A DNA stretch of 64,000 bases from Gongronella butleri (taxonomy: Eukaryota; Mucoromycota; Mucoromycetes; Mucorales; Cunninghamellaceae). The notes below the pieces were generated by a model. It was given only the letters and a program-made list of their open reading frames with translations. It was not told the DNA's origin and made no database searches. Location of the stretch: NCBI GenBank assembly GCA_025201375.1, contig JAIWZP010000003.1, forward strand, positions 496,001-560,000, in the 5' to 3' direction. The position numbers and the translations under genes are program-made. Below are positions 23,245 through 34,220 of this stretch, piece after piece (position 1 is the stretch's first letter; every line of letters starts with the position of its first letter).

Positions 23245-24260
23245 GACAGTTGTCGAGCAAATCGCCATTGAATTTTTTGTTGAAAAAGTGCATTTCCTCT
23301 GCCAGTTTTGATCAGAAGATCGCCGCGAAACTTGTTTCATTCGTCGGTATGATATTCACCAGCAGCATTTGACACGTTAAAAGCATCGTTGGTTATTTTT
23401 CCAGTTGTCGAGAAAAGCAAGTTTGAAAATTGATTCAATGTTTGATCGACTTTTGCAAGGTGCGGGCAAAGTTCATCCATCGGGCAAGCAAACAATCAGG
23501 AAATGACACCCGAGTGTGTCTCTTTTAAATCGGTGCCATTTTACCACGATCCACAAAATATTTTGAGAGACTCGTGCCGGATTTTTGGAAATGTCAGAAT
23601 TTTGGATTCATCTGCAAAATGACTTGGTCGACTCCTGGTTTGAACGGTTTTTCAAAAAGAGTCGCGTCGGTACAGTAAAACATTATTATGTGTAGATTTT
23701 GGGTCACCCAACCATGATGATTTGTGGCATTTAATTCTGCATCTGTAAAAATGTCGAGGTTTCGAATTCATTTGCAAAACGATCCAGTCAACCTTGGGGT
23801 TTCATGTTGTGTTGTTGAATAAGGCGCGGCAAAATAGTCAAAGGACAACAAAGGTTGGGAGGCAATCGATTCATGATTTGTGTTGGTCATCATCCATGGA
23901 TTTGTGCCAATTATTGAAAACGGCGCATGCCACGAAAACGGCCAGATAAACATCTGGTTTTTTAATTTTCTTTCAAAGAGAGACGCTAAAAAAGCCAAGT
24001 GGCAAAGTTTGGCGATGATCGAATCATGATTTTACCGCGAAATGAATTTTACAAAAACGAGCTACAGCCAAATTTTCAGCAATGCCGTGCTTCCCGACAA
24101 ACCACATGATTGACCTTTGGTTTTATATTTTTTTCTGAGAAGAGAGACGCAAAATCCACTACATGTAAAAGTTTCGTGGCGCTGCGATGAGCCCTTGCTT
24201 GGCGACGAATTTTTTTTTCAAATTTAGAAAAAAAAAGGTGGGTCAGGTCAAAATGCATCT
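23245..24260. repeat. Degenerate tandem repeat, unit about 160 nt
   Basis: Landmarks recur at near-constant spacing. The block GATTCATCTGCAAAATGA near 23,605 recurs as GAATTCATTTGCAAAACGA near 23,764. Unit starts of the form GTCGACTCCTGG lie near 23,627, 23,787, 23,944 and 24,107. A CATGAT core lies 81-86 nt into the first three units (23,713, 23,872, 24,025). A homologous stretch occupies 39,165-39,560. The units are strongly diverged and non-coding, as in old satellite DNA. Confidence 0.6.
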
Positions 24261-24790
24261 GGAGGGTCCCCCCGCTTTGAGAGGCTCAGGTCTCTCAAAT
24301 CCGTTTGGCAACCTACACATTGGACATCTGAGAGTCATATCATTAGGTGCCGTGTCCCTTCTTTCTTAGCAAATCTGCAATAAAAGTCGGGGGTCGATCA
24401 AGCTGTTTTCAAGGAATGGGCAATCAAAGCCAAATTTTAGAAAATGGAATTTCTGCATCACTTTTGGTCGTACGCTGGTGAAACTGGGTTCATCCGACAG
24501 AGAATCGAATTCTGCATTTATTGTCACAGCAGCACGTCATCCTTTGTCTTGTCCATTGCCGAGAAAAACGAAGCTGAAATGTTTGATTGGGCGTTGCAAG
24601 CGTACAAATGTTGCGCATCGGCGTTGCCGGGCAGGGATAAAATGACCCCCTAGTGCGTGTCTTTCCACTTGTAAGATTTAAGCATGGTCGAATAGCAGCT
24701 TGACGCGCTAGAGACAAAAGTGTGAATTTATGGAGCATTGTCAATTTTCTTGCCAACGGTCAGATCAACCCCCGGTTTTTACTATTGTTC
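24261..24790. repeat. Diverged continuation of the repeat field
   Basis: The segment at 24,380-24,660 shares order and short blocks with 23,245-23,530 and 39,150-39,420 (GGGGGTCGA, then a TTCATCCGA stretch, then an ATTGCCGAGAAAA-like block, then a TGTGTCTTTC block). It contains only short open frames. Confidence 0.45.
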
Positions 24791-25345
24791 TGAAAAGAGA
24801 GAGACCAAAATGCTCATATGCCAAAATTTCATGGAGCTGCAAGCACTCGATGGTGCGCCACATCGATTTTCAAAAATGACGATTTTCCATCGATTTTCCA
24901 AGGGGTACAGTCACGAATTTTAACCTTGCAAAAATTGGTTCCTCGGATCGCTGCGCCATTCACCCACATGGTAGAATGCGTCCATTTGCCGATGAAAATG
25001 CCATAAAACCCCGGGCTCCATCGACCGGTTCTCCTGTAAAATGCAATCTACTTTGTATTTTCGCCACAAGACAAACTCGACAAAGACTGGCCGCAGATCC
25101 TCGAAACGCGGCTCACAAGAAAGAGCACGGGCTGTTGCGTATGTGGCCATCGATGATCACTTCAAAAAACGAGATCCAGGCAGAATTGACGCGAACAGGA
25201 TTTTTGCGGGATAACTTGGACGTGTGAAAAACCGCGTCAGACTTTGATTTAAGCGCGTCAGTTTCAACTCGAATCCATGCATCTCGAAATTCTTTTGCTA
25301 GTGAATGTGTCGATGCAGCTCTAAGGACGCGCTCTTGCGTGCCAT
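24791..25345. repeat. Dispersed repeat family R2, copy 1
   Basis: This is one of three diverged copies, all on the + strand, sharing an ordered series of blocks: GCACTCGATGGTGC, then AAGGGGTACAGTCACG (24,900-24,915), a CCATTCACCCACAT block, CGATGAAAATGCCATA, GGGCTCCATCGACCGGTT, and finally TCCATGCATCT with a GACGCG-rich end. The other copies are at about 31,640-32,400 and 51,170-51,960. No frame is conserved between copies, so it is not an obvious coding element. Confidence 0.65.
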
Positions 25346-25584
25346 AGCGATTGGCGCGGCTATTGTCTCGACATCGTCTTTTTTTTTTTGAGCCTGCGAA
25401 TGGCCTGCATGTCGCTGGGCATGTTCATTATGAATAGACTGTATGCCTCTGGGTGCGTTTATTGCGAGATAAAGGTATGTGATTATGAATGGTTGGGCAA
25501 AACAGCCAAAAAAAAAAAGAAACGAGGTGCCACCCGTAAAAGTGCCGCCCATAAAAGACGATGAGTCGATGTCGCTGCGCGGTA

Positions 25585-25702
25585 TCACCAATTCCGCTGG
25601 ACACGCGTCTGCATAGCGGGGAGTAGGTGCGTGCCAATCGCATGCAGCATCTCGCGCGCTCGTCCAAGGATCGAGACGTCCATGCCGTTCGTGGAGGACA
25701 TT
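25585..25702 (-). CDS. Possible first exon of a small unidentified gene
   Basis: An ATG at 25,702 opens 39 codons with a plausible N-terminal exon composition. It is preceded by a long pyrimidine-rich leader and, about 100 nt upstream, a TATAATAA-like box, the same layout as the housekeeping genes here. The frame ends at TGA at 25,585-25,587, next to a possible GTGATA donor, and a TM-like stretch occurs downstream in another frame. No family is recognised and the splice pattern could not be resolved. Confidence 0.2.
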
Positions 25703-25799
25703 ATCGAATCGTTAAAGAGAGACCAATTGAAATAAAAGAAATGGGACGAGAAAGAAAAAGGGGAAGAAGAGAAACAAAGCCCCGCCGTGCTCACTTCAA

Positions 25800-26439
25800 A
25801 TTATTATAAAGGAACACGCCACCCTTTTTTTTTTTTTTTTTTTTGCTTTTTTCACATTTTTCCAGTTTCAAGCTCCTTTATAAACGCTTGATGAGTCAGG
25901 CAATCCGTCGTGTCAATGCTACTCGATCGTGCTCTGGTGCAAACGGCTTTTAAAGAAAACCAATGTCTTATGGGCATGCCAGTCGTGGAAGCCATTGCTC
26001 CCAGCAATCCACCGGCTTTTACGTGACGATGCTCGCGTTGAAAGATAATGAAGCGATGAATTGCCATATATTTGAACACTGGCCAAGGTCTTTCATTGTT
26101 TTGGGTTCTTGTCAAAAAAAAAAAAAAAGGTCAGAGCACGGAGTCATTGCATCGAGTAAAATGCGGACGCGAGGCTTGCTCTGGATTCAAAACGATGGAT
26201 GGCCAAGTCATGTGCACCACCATTGTACGGAGCGCAAGGAGTTCATGCGGCGGGGTTCACACGCGATCTGAAAAAGGAACCAGTGAGCCCAAACTCAGCC
26301 GCCCGTGGGGCGTGGACCAAGCTTTTTCGGATTGAGAGTCTCTGAAAGGCGTGATCTCCTTTCCTCCTCGAAATAGATTGCTCACGACCATCCTTGACCG
26401 CAAATGGCTATTGAATTACCTAATTCTGCTACAAATCAG

Positions 26440-26472
<33 letters not shown>

Positions 26473-28271
26473 GCTTGCTGTTGTTTCGGCAAGCGACGCC
26501 CTCAAGAGTCACATGCACCATTGCACGTCGTGCCATTGTCATTGCTTTTTATTGCATTTTAGTGTTGCAGGCACACCTTTCCTGCCGACAATGGAGAAAA
26601 CCTAGTAAAACGCCAAAATCATGGAACTCAATGGTAAAATGGATGCCAGCACGTCAGGTTGTGCCTGAGTCGGACTTTTTTTTCGATTGGGATTGGAAAA
26701 AAAAACTTTTTGATGGCTCCACATGGGCGTTGTATATTACAATAGACGTCTCATTCTTGAGCTACCGGCGATTTTTGGTTACGCACGTGTTGTCTGCGAT
26801 TGTTCCGACGGCCTATACATTTTCTCTGTGTACTGGAAGTATCGTGGTGGTCTCTTTGCGCGCGCCACGCGCGCCTCCGCAGCTCATGAGCCTATGAGAG
26901 GGCGTCTATTTTTTTTTACTCTTTGGTGTGAGATTTTTGTGTTTTGACTAGTGCGATTGCACCTACCAGGCTGCAAGGCAAGGTGCAAGGCGATTCATCG
27001 ACACGGCGTGCTAGAAATAGCATCAATTGGGCAATTGCGCCGCCCTTTTGTCTGACCTGAAGCGCATCTGTTAAGCACAGTTCGTGTTTTTTTTTTTTTT
27101 TACTCAGATGGCATTTATTAACGCGTGTATGTCCCTGATGCGGAGAATCAAAAGCCTTGGGTAGCGCATGGGTGAGCAGATTGTCGTTTTGCACCTGCAT
27201 GACGCCATTGCCGCCAAAAAAAATTCAAGCGCAGATAAGAATGATCATGAACGCGTCCACTGCTAGAAATTTTATGATTATGGCAAGTACATTTTGCTGC
27301 ACAAGGATGCTTCTGAGTGCCTTTTACTCTGTTCTTTTTGTTTCGTGCTGTAATGGGCGCCCAGGCGCTCGTTTGTCGTCATGGCGAGATGGGCTACTTT
27401 TTTTGTGCCATAACTTTGCTATAATATGCAGCTCGAGCCAATCAAAAGCTGCCGGGTTCAAAGTCCGGGATGGGTGATCACTCGAACAGAAAAAAAAGCC
27501 ATCGCGTCCCTTCCTTTTTATTTGTTTCTCTTCCTTGTTTTTATTTTTTTCGTTTTTTTTTCTCTTTTACCTGTGTCGGTAGCCTCCCGTTTTCTCCTTT
27601 TGCGACCCATTTATTCTACTCGATAGCTCTCTCAGCCCACGGTAAGTCGTAAAGTGCCAATACGGTGTACAGAGGGCTGGAGCGCAGAGAAAGAGAGGGA
27701 AAGAGAGAGAAACAGGTAAAAAGTGCGTCGAATGTGGGCGCAACATGAAGAAACGACTGCCGTCGGCTTGCAAGCGAGGCTGGCTGGCGGTGTACACATG
27801 TGCTTTGGCTCAAGACAAGGCAACAAGTGCATCTCCAAGGTGGGTTTGTCGTGTTTCCTTGAAACACGGTCTTTTTCAAGTGGCTACCTCCGCTCTGGTT
27901 GCTACGACTCTTTTGCTGCCCCTTGTATTTTGATTCTCAACTCCGTTGGTTTGGTCTCCGATCGCAGCTATCCCTGAATTTTATGGATTCAGCACCATTG
28001 CCGCCATGCTCGCCTCCTTTTTCGTTATCTTCTTGCCCATTGGCACTCTGTTCGTGCCATTGTGCGTGTGTGCGTGTGTGCGTGTGCTTGGACTAGTGCG
28101 TTTGCGTGTGTGAGATTGTGTGTATGGGCAACTTGCGCTTGTGTGACCACAAACAGGAGACGGCAAGGAGACGAGGAAGATGAGGAATGTTTATTGATAG
28201 CTGCTTTTTTTATTTTTTTTCTTTTTTTTTTCTTTTTTTTTTTTTCTTCTTTCTTTGGCTTGCAGTACACG
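25800..28271. other. Spacer and probable leader of the Zn2Cys6 gene
   Basis: No coding region can be supported at 25,800-27,470, which is punctuated by T-runs near 25,826 and 26,443. From about 27,500 the DNA becomes pyrimidine-rich on the + strand, with a strong GTAAGT near 27,642. A GTGTGCGT-rich tract lies at 28,060-28,130, and a T-rich acceptor (CTTGCAG) at about 28,265 sits just before the ATG of the Zn2Cys6 gene. I read this as leader exons plus one or more leader introns; that is inference. Confidence 0.4.
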
Positions 28272-29322
28272 ATGTTGGACCACAATCACACTGTTGAAGA
28301 GGCGGACCCCAAGTCCACGCCCACATCTCAGGCGGCATCGTCACCAGTCACCGGTGGATCGCTGCCCACATCATCTGCGGCGGCCGTCGCCTCCTCGTCG
28401 GCGCCTGTATCTGTGGCGGCCGACGTCTCGCTGCCACCATCCATCCCGCCAGGCATGGTGCCCGTGTATGCGCCAGTTGGCCATATGGGTCTGATCCCTG
28501 GCCAGGCAATGGGGCTTGTGCCGCCTCCCCCTAAGCGCAAGCAAGTCAAGAATGCATGCAGTAAGTTGCCAATGGAAATGGACCCAAAAAAAGAGCCCAA
28601 TTGGCCCCCCCCAATTCGTGCGCATCATGCTTTTTTTTTTCTATAGCGAATTGCCAAAAGGCGTGCAAAAAATGCGATGACTCGCGTCCCTGCCCGCGCT
28701 GCGTACGCTACAACATGGCGGACACCTGCATCAACTCTGTCCGCAAAGAACGAAAGAAGGGCATCAAGCGTGGACCCTACAAGCGCCGCACTCGCAATGG
28801 CGAAGGTGAGAAAAAAAAAAAGAAGAAAAAAAAAGGGACGGACAATTTATAAATTGGGCCCTTTTTTTTCAAGGTTCCGGCAAGGATGATCCCGAGGCAG
28901 CTGCGAATGCCGCGGCTTTGCAACACGAACTCCATGCGCACTCTGCGCAAGCGATGGTTGCGGGCTACCCTGCAGTGTCGTCGGCGTACACGGCGTATCC
29001 TGCGCACCTGGGCCAATACCAGTTTACGTATCATCCCCAATCGCCGCAGGGATATGCAAAGCAGCCATTGGTGCCGGTCCAGTATTATCAGTACCCATAC
29101 CCGCCTACTTTGCCGCAGCAGCAGGCCGCAACGCCCGATAGCACCGCCAGCAACAAGTCGAGCGAGCCTACTTCCAAGCAACAGCCCATGACCCCCGGGG
29201 CAAGCTCTTCAGGCTCCTCTTCCCCTGAAATCAAACCCGAAATGAACAAGCTCGCACAGCTCGTCACAGCCGCTCTCGACAATGAGGCCTCGGCCAAAGC
29301 AGCCAAAACAGAGACAGCTTAA
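28272..29322 (+). CDS. Zn2Cys6 fungal-type transcription factor
   Basis: Likely nuclear DNA-binding regulator of 298 aa. Exons 28,272-28,560, 28,647-28,805 and 28,874-29,322 join in frame (897 nt). The spliced product has a binuclear zinc cluster around residues 95-125: ACTNCQKACKKCDD, then RPCPRCVRYNMADTC, giving six cysteines (CxxCx3Cx2C...CxxCx8C, slightly different in spacing from GAL4). A strongly basic tail, RKERKKGIKRGPYKRR, follows. An S/A/P-rich N-terminus and a Y/Q/P-rich C-terminus flank it, as in activator domains. The first intron interrupts the zinc cluster. The fungal-specific middle homology domain of larger family members is absent. The target genes are unknown. Confidence 0.88.
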
Positions 29323-29630
29323 AGTCCCCCTCCCCGCGCCCATCCGTCATCTTTTCAAGCTTCCCCGCCCCTTGCCCTCACCTCGTTTTTCCCCTCTCGC
29401 AAAACCCTTGTCCTTGGATTCAATTGCGAAATTGATATCATACTCGAAAGGCAGTTTTTTTTTATATATCCGCTGGTTTCTTCCCTTTTTCTCCCCCCAC
29501 TTTCTCTCAGTGCCCTGGCTTGTGCCTACCCAAGCTATTTTATGTTTTAGCTCGAATGAATTGCAAAAAAAAAATCATAATAAACCCTTTTATCAGTCGC
29601 GATTTAACGCAAACAAACTCAAAACACATA

Positions 29631-29661
<31 letters not shown>

Positions 29662-29720
29662 AAAAAAAAAAAAAAGGAGGGGGGAATCATGTTTTTATAA
29701 AACAAAAAAAAAATGGGTTC
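29323..29720. other. Convergent 3' spacer with (CA)n microsatellite
   Basis: Space between the Zn2Cys6 gene (+) and the P5C reductase gene (-). It holds an AATAAA at 29,579-29,584, a (CA)n/(AC)n run at about 29,631-29,655, and A-runs near 29,660 and 29,703. Nothing coding is seen. Confidence 0.7.
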
Positions 29721-30725
29721 TCAATTTCCAAACTCATCGGCCAGCTCCTTGCTGCGGTCAATGGCGGCAAAGACACCATCTTGGATCACCTTGCGGATGT
29801 CCAATTCCTCCATGACCTTGACGGCGGCCTCCGTTGTGCCCTTTGGCGACGTGACCTTGCGTCGCAGCGTGACGAGATCATCATCGGACTGGATCGCCAT
29901 CTGCGCAGCGCCCAGACACGTCTGCATCGTCAATGCCTTGGCGTCTTGCTCGGACAGACCGCGTGCCACAGCCGCATTTTCTAAAATTTACGCAAAAAAA
30001 AAAAAAAAAAAAAAAACGACACCATGAGTCTCCTTGCCGCCCTTTTTTCTCGCTCTTTCTCGCTCTCTCTTCGTTTTTCCTTCTTCTTTTTTTTTCAGCT
30101 TACGCAGAGCCTCCATGATGAGGAAAAAGTAGGCGGGGCCGCTGCCGCTGAGGCCCGTGACGGTATCAATGAGATCTTCCTGATCAACCCAGCACATTTG
30201 CTTGCCGACCTTTTTAAAGATGGACTCGGTCAGCCATCGGTGCGATTGACCCACAGACTCATCCGCGGCGTAGCAGCCAATGGCGCCCTCACCAATGAGA
30301 GCGGGCGTGTTGGGCATCAGGCGGATCAATGGCACCTGCACTTGCAACCAGTCCAAGATGGTGATGGCCCGGATGCCGGCGACAATCGACAACAGCAATG
30401 GTTGTTGCTGTTGCTGTCCTTGCTGTGTTTCTTGCTTATGCTTGAGCAGCTCGCCCAGCTCGAGCACCACGGGTTTCATCACTTGAGGCTTGACCGCAAA
30501 AAGAATCACCTGCGCTAATGCTCCCGTCGACAGCATGGTATCGGTATCGCTGAATGCCTCCACTTGACTGTATTTGGCCGTCATATACGCGCGCCGTTCC
30601 CGCGAGGGCTCGCTAAAACGCAAACGGTACCGGGGATCTTGACACAACCCGCCCATGATCGCCTCGGCCATGTTGCCGCCGCCAATAAAGTCAATAGTCA
30701 CCACCTGGGATTCTGTAGAGGGCAT
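29721..30725 (-). CDS. Pyrroline-5-carboxylate reductase
   Basis: Last step of proline synthesis: NAD(P)H reduction of delta-1-pyrroline-5-carboxylate. Two exons, 30,104-30,725 and 29,721-29,980, join in frame to 293 aa, close to the usual 270-300. The N-terminus has the Rossmann nucleotide-binding motif IGGGNMAEAI; VKPQVM and RLMPNTPALIGEGA follow. The family signature VTGLSGSGPAYFFLIMEAL sits just before the intron, and the helical dimerisation domain (LGAAQMAIQ, then TSPKGTTEAA) is in exon 2. The start was chosen as MPSTES at 30,725; an upstream in-frame ATG would add an implausible phenylalanine-rich stretch. A Q-rich insertion (QQGQQQQQ) sits between early beta strands. A TATAAA box lies about 90 nt upstream. 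Confidence 0.95.
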
Positions 30726-30811
30726 AGGAATAGAGTAAAAAAAAAAGTCAAGAAAATAAAAAAAATAAAGAAAAAAGAAAGAAAATGAGGGCGATGACAC
30801 ATGTTGACTGG

Positions 30812-30817
30812 TTTATA
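30812..30817 (-). promoter_or_regulatory. TATA box of the P5C reductase gene
   Basis: TATAAA on the minus strand, about 87 nt upstream of the chosen ATG, in the position seen for other genes of this window. Confidence 0.5.
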
Positions 30818-30829
30818 TGCCCCCCACTC

Positions 30830-33740
30830 GGATTCGTTCTGCCTTTTTTTTTTTTTTCCATCAAAGCAACACGCATGAATCTTTTGGCTTTTAGGAATGC
30901 CTTTTTCCACGCCAATTGGAAAAAGAGCCGCGCTCATGCATCTTTCATCCATGCAACTCACGCATTATGAACACATCTCGGTGCCGTGCTCATGCCATGC
31001 AACGCAACACATCTTCGTGGCTGGCGGGCGACAAGGGGAGATTTTTTTTTGTCTATGCAAGGTGTCTTCTTTTTTTTCCGCCATCTGGTGAAACCTTGTT
31101 CCTGATTTGGCCTGACAAGGAGGTGAGTCGGTGGCCTGGAAACCAATGAAATCCAAGCGGCACTGACTCCTCTTACCCGTTCAAGAAGGTGCCCCAGCCT
31201 GGGACCGCGGCTTGCCTTGAAAGTCCGTCCGGGCATCGCGCACGCGTCGTTCTGTGTTCTTGTCTCGTTCAGCATCGCTATCCTAATGGATGAACACTTG
31301 AATTTTGATGGTCGTGCATCATGTTTTCAACCCATGGAGTGAGAAAATAAAGAGAGATAAGGAGATCTGCTGAAACTTTCTGACATTTATGAACTTTTTT
31401 TTTCTGCGATTGCTTCTGGAAAACGCCTATCATAGCCATTCATGACACTGCTCTAAATTGATTGCCTCGCCAACAGCAATACCATATGTTGGGGAAATAC
31501 AATGACAAAATGCAAGCACTACTGTATTCAAGGCGAAATCAAAGTTTACCTATATTGCAATTTATGTGCCTTTTTCGCTACTGAAATGCGCTTCTCGGAA
31601 AATGCAAAAGTCAAGGATATGTATTATAGTACCCATATGCCAAAGTTAAGTGAAGCTGAGAGCACTCGATGGTGCTCCATGTCGAATTGCAAAAAGCACG
31701 ATTTTCCATCGATTTTCCAAGGGGTACAGTCATGAATTTTACACCGGTAAAGATTTGGCTCTCGGATTGCCGGGATATTCAACCACATAGTAGAATGCAT
31801 GCATTTCCCGATGAAAATACCATACAACCCAGGGCTCCATTGGCCGGTTGTCGCGTAAAGTGGTGCAATTTGCTTCTTATTTTTGCCCCAAGTCTACCTG
31901 TCTCGACGAAAACGCGTCCAGATCCTCGAAGCACAGCTCATAAGAAAGAGCGCAATCTGTTGTGTACTTGTACTTGACCATACTTGATCACTTCAAAAGG
32001 CGAGTTCCAGACAAAATTCACGCGAACAGTTCTTTTGCAGAACAACTTGGACGCGTGAAAAACCGCGTCAGACTTTAATTTAAGCGCGTCCGTTTCAAGT
32101 CAAATCCATGCACTTGGGGCTTCTTTTGCTAGTGGACGCGTCGGCGCGGCTCCAAGGGCGTGCTTCCGCGTGTCATTCGTCGGCAAAATTTATTATAAAA
32201 TCACGAATTGCTTGCCAACCAGCAGGTCAACCGCACTCTTTTTTGACACGTTTCGTGGTTTCACCCTGCGCTGCCTCTTATGTGCAAGTTTGGAGGAATT
32301 CTGGAGACATATTTTTTCGATTCGATTTTGGTGCTCTGCGAGGGCCATTTTTCGATTCGCGCTTGGCGCGCTTCCAGGGCGCTGCAAGTCATCCCATTAG
32401 CTGCTTTGCCCACCTGTTCTTAAATAGTACAATCGGGGGGGGGAAATTACGAGATATTAAACGTCAAACTAGCGTGATTTGGCCAATATTTTCACTGGAG
32501 GTGTATTTTTACGTTGGATGCCCATGGAGCGTTTCAAAAAAAGAAAAATGTTCTTAGTTCACGAGCAATCCTTCGTTTCATAGAAAAAAATAAAGCGTTT
32601 GGCTGGTGAAAAAAATGAAGGCATGGAAGCTGTTGCGCATCGGTCCGTGAAAAAAATTGGGGTTGATCGAACTTGGTAATGGATGCCGGGCAGCTTTTTT
32701 TCTTTCAGGCGAAGTGTGTGGTTCCATAGCAGAAAAAGTCTCGATATGACAGCTCGGTGTGAGCATCATGCGTTCCAAAATTGGCTGTTGGGCGAATGTT
32801 GTGCTTCCATTGCAGATAGACATCACGAGAACGAGAAATGAGAGCTTGAGTAGTGTCTCAATTCTGAAATTTATCGGTCGATCGGTCGCTTTTCGGTTTT
32901 TGTTGAATGTGAGGAGTAGCTTGGAGCAAAAATAAAGGAAAAGATAGGGACGTTGCAAGGAACGAGAATGAAGTACTGTAAGTCTTTTATTGAAATAAAA
33001 TGATCTCGATATTTATACAAAAATTGGAAGTGCCTAGACGGATAGGCTGGATGCAGAGACGCGTAAAATAAAGCTGCCGCGGCGTCTGAATAAGGAAACA
33101 GGGGCGTGAGATTCCTGTACAACAAAGCCGCGTGGATCTCAAAGAGAGTTATTGCCCTGCCCTGCGGACGTCAATGGCTAAGATTCATTTACATGCGATG
33201 ATTCGCATGGTGAGGAAACGCGAAAAGGAGCATGGTTTGCGATGGGGCCACAAGCATGTGGACCTGGACTTGATCATTGGCGCGAGTGCGCCATTTTGTC
33301 GCAAACTTTACTTTTTTTTTTTAATTCCTTTTCGCCATGACATTGGTCATAGATTGACCAATGCTGGCCATGAGTCCCACGGGGTGTTTACTTAAGCATC
33401 TTAAACGATGGGAATGTGCGTACAAAGACCGAGATTGCGGAAGATGCCCATTCTTCCAACAAAACGGATGAAAAAGCAGTAAGGCGTGATGACCAGCCGA
33501 CAGCGGGCTTTTGTGACGAGCAAGACCGGACCATTACCCGATTGGGTAATGCCCGCATAGAGGAGCGGCATGAGAAAGATCAATTGCGGCGACAAGCAGC
33601 ATTTTCATTCTTTGATCACTGCTTGCACACGCATTGACGCGTTAAGCGCGTTTAAGACGCGCCTGCGTTTTCTTTCATTGACAGACCAAGCGTCTGTTAG
33701 GCTTTTCTTATTAAATCAAGCTCTGTAATGCAGGCAAATA
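30830..33740. repeat. Second repeat field: R2 copy 2 and R3 copy 1
   Basis: R2 copy 2 covers about 31,640-32,400 and includes AAGGGGTACAGTCATG at 31,719-31,734. It is followed by R3 copy 1 at about 32,425-32,858, whose partner is at 36,938-37,364. The rest (30,830-31,600 and 32,870-33,740) has only short frames without family features. No gene can be supported. Confidence 0.6.
32425..32858 (+). repeat. Direct repeat R3, left copy (upstream of asparagine synthetase)
   Basis: About 430 bp, running from TAGTACAATCGGG through GGATGCCCATGGAGCGTTT and GGCGAAGTGTGTGGTTCCAT to GAGAGCTTGAGTAGTGTCT. It matches 36,938-37,364 in the same orientation with few substitutions, including the same AAAAAAAG and TTTTTTTCTTTC tracts. 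Confidence 0.85.
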
Positions 33741-33759
33741 CAACAGTTTTGACGATTTT

Positions 33760-33840
33760 TATCGGTTCGGTTTCGGTTTTGGGATGTTCTTATCGGTTCG
33801 GTTTCGGTCAAGGCCTTCGACCGAACCGAATAGACCGATA
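33760..33840. promoter_or_regulatory. TCGGTTCGGTTTCGG repeats with hairpin upstream of asparagine synthetase
   Basis: The 17-nt block ATCGGTTCGGTTTCGGT occurs twice (about 33,761 and 33,792). A matching inverted block, GACCGAACCGAATAGACCGATA, ends at 33,840, so 33,791-33,840 can fold into a stem with a loop around AAGGCCTT. It lies about 190 nt before the asparagine synthetase ATG. It could be regulatory or the end of a small repeat. Confidence 0.45.
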
Positions 33841-33943
33841 GTAAGCACTACACAGCTGCCTCAATGTCACGCACGTTTACTCAAATGGTTCGACTGTGCT
33901 CAGCTTGGGAAAGAATAATCTCCCATGGGACCTGAAATCAGGC

Positions 33944-33951
33944 TATTTAAT
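33944..33951 (+). promoter_or_regulatory. TATA-like box of asparagine synthetase
   Basis: TATTTAAT 82 nt upstream of the ATG at 34,026, followed by a pyrimidine-rich leader. Confidence 0.45.
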
Positions 33952-34025
33952 GGCAGGGCCTTTTCTTTTGTATCATTTTTTCTTGTTCTTTCGTCATTCG
34001 TTCTAAAAGAAAATCAACATACATC

Positions 34026-34178
34026 ATGTGTGGGTTCAGCACGTATCTTTATCTCGATTATGACAGCAAAAACGGCAAGCCGGCCTTTCCTCGTCTGGAC
34101 CTGGATGCCTCTCTGGAATCCATCAAATCCCGCGGCCCTGACTCGCGCGGCACTTATGTCTCGCCTTGCGGTCGCTGT

Positions 34179-34220
<42 letters not shown>

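Noticed and set aside
26443..26471. Long T-run as a retroelement tail
   Set aside because: No reverse-transcriptase sequence or target duplication nearby, and such runs are everywhere in this genome.
27370..27480. tRNA-like T-arm (CCGGGTTCAAAGTCCGGG) with a loose A-box upstream
   Set aside because: The 5' and 3' ends cannot form an acceptor stem, no anticodon arm fits, and the A-box has a mismatch; chance or a very old tRNA-derived sequence.
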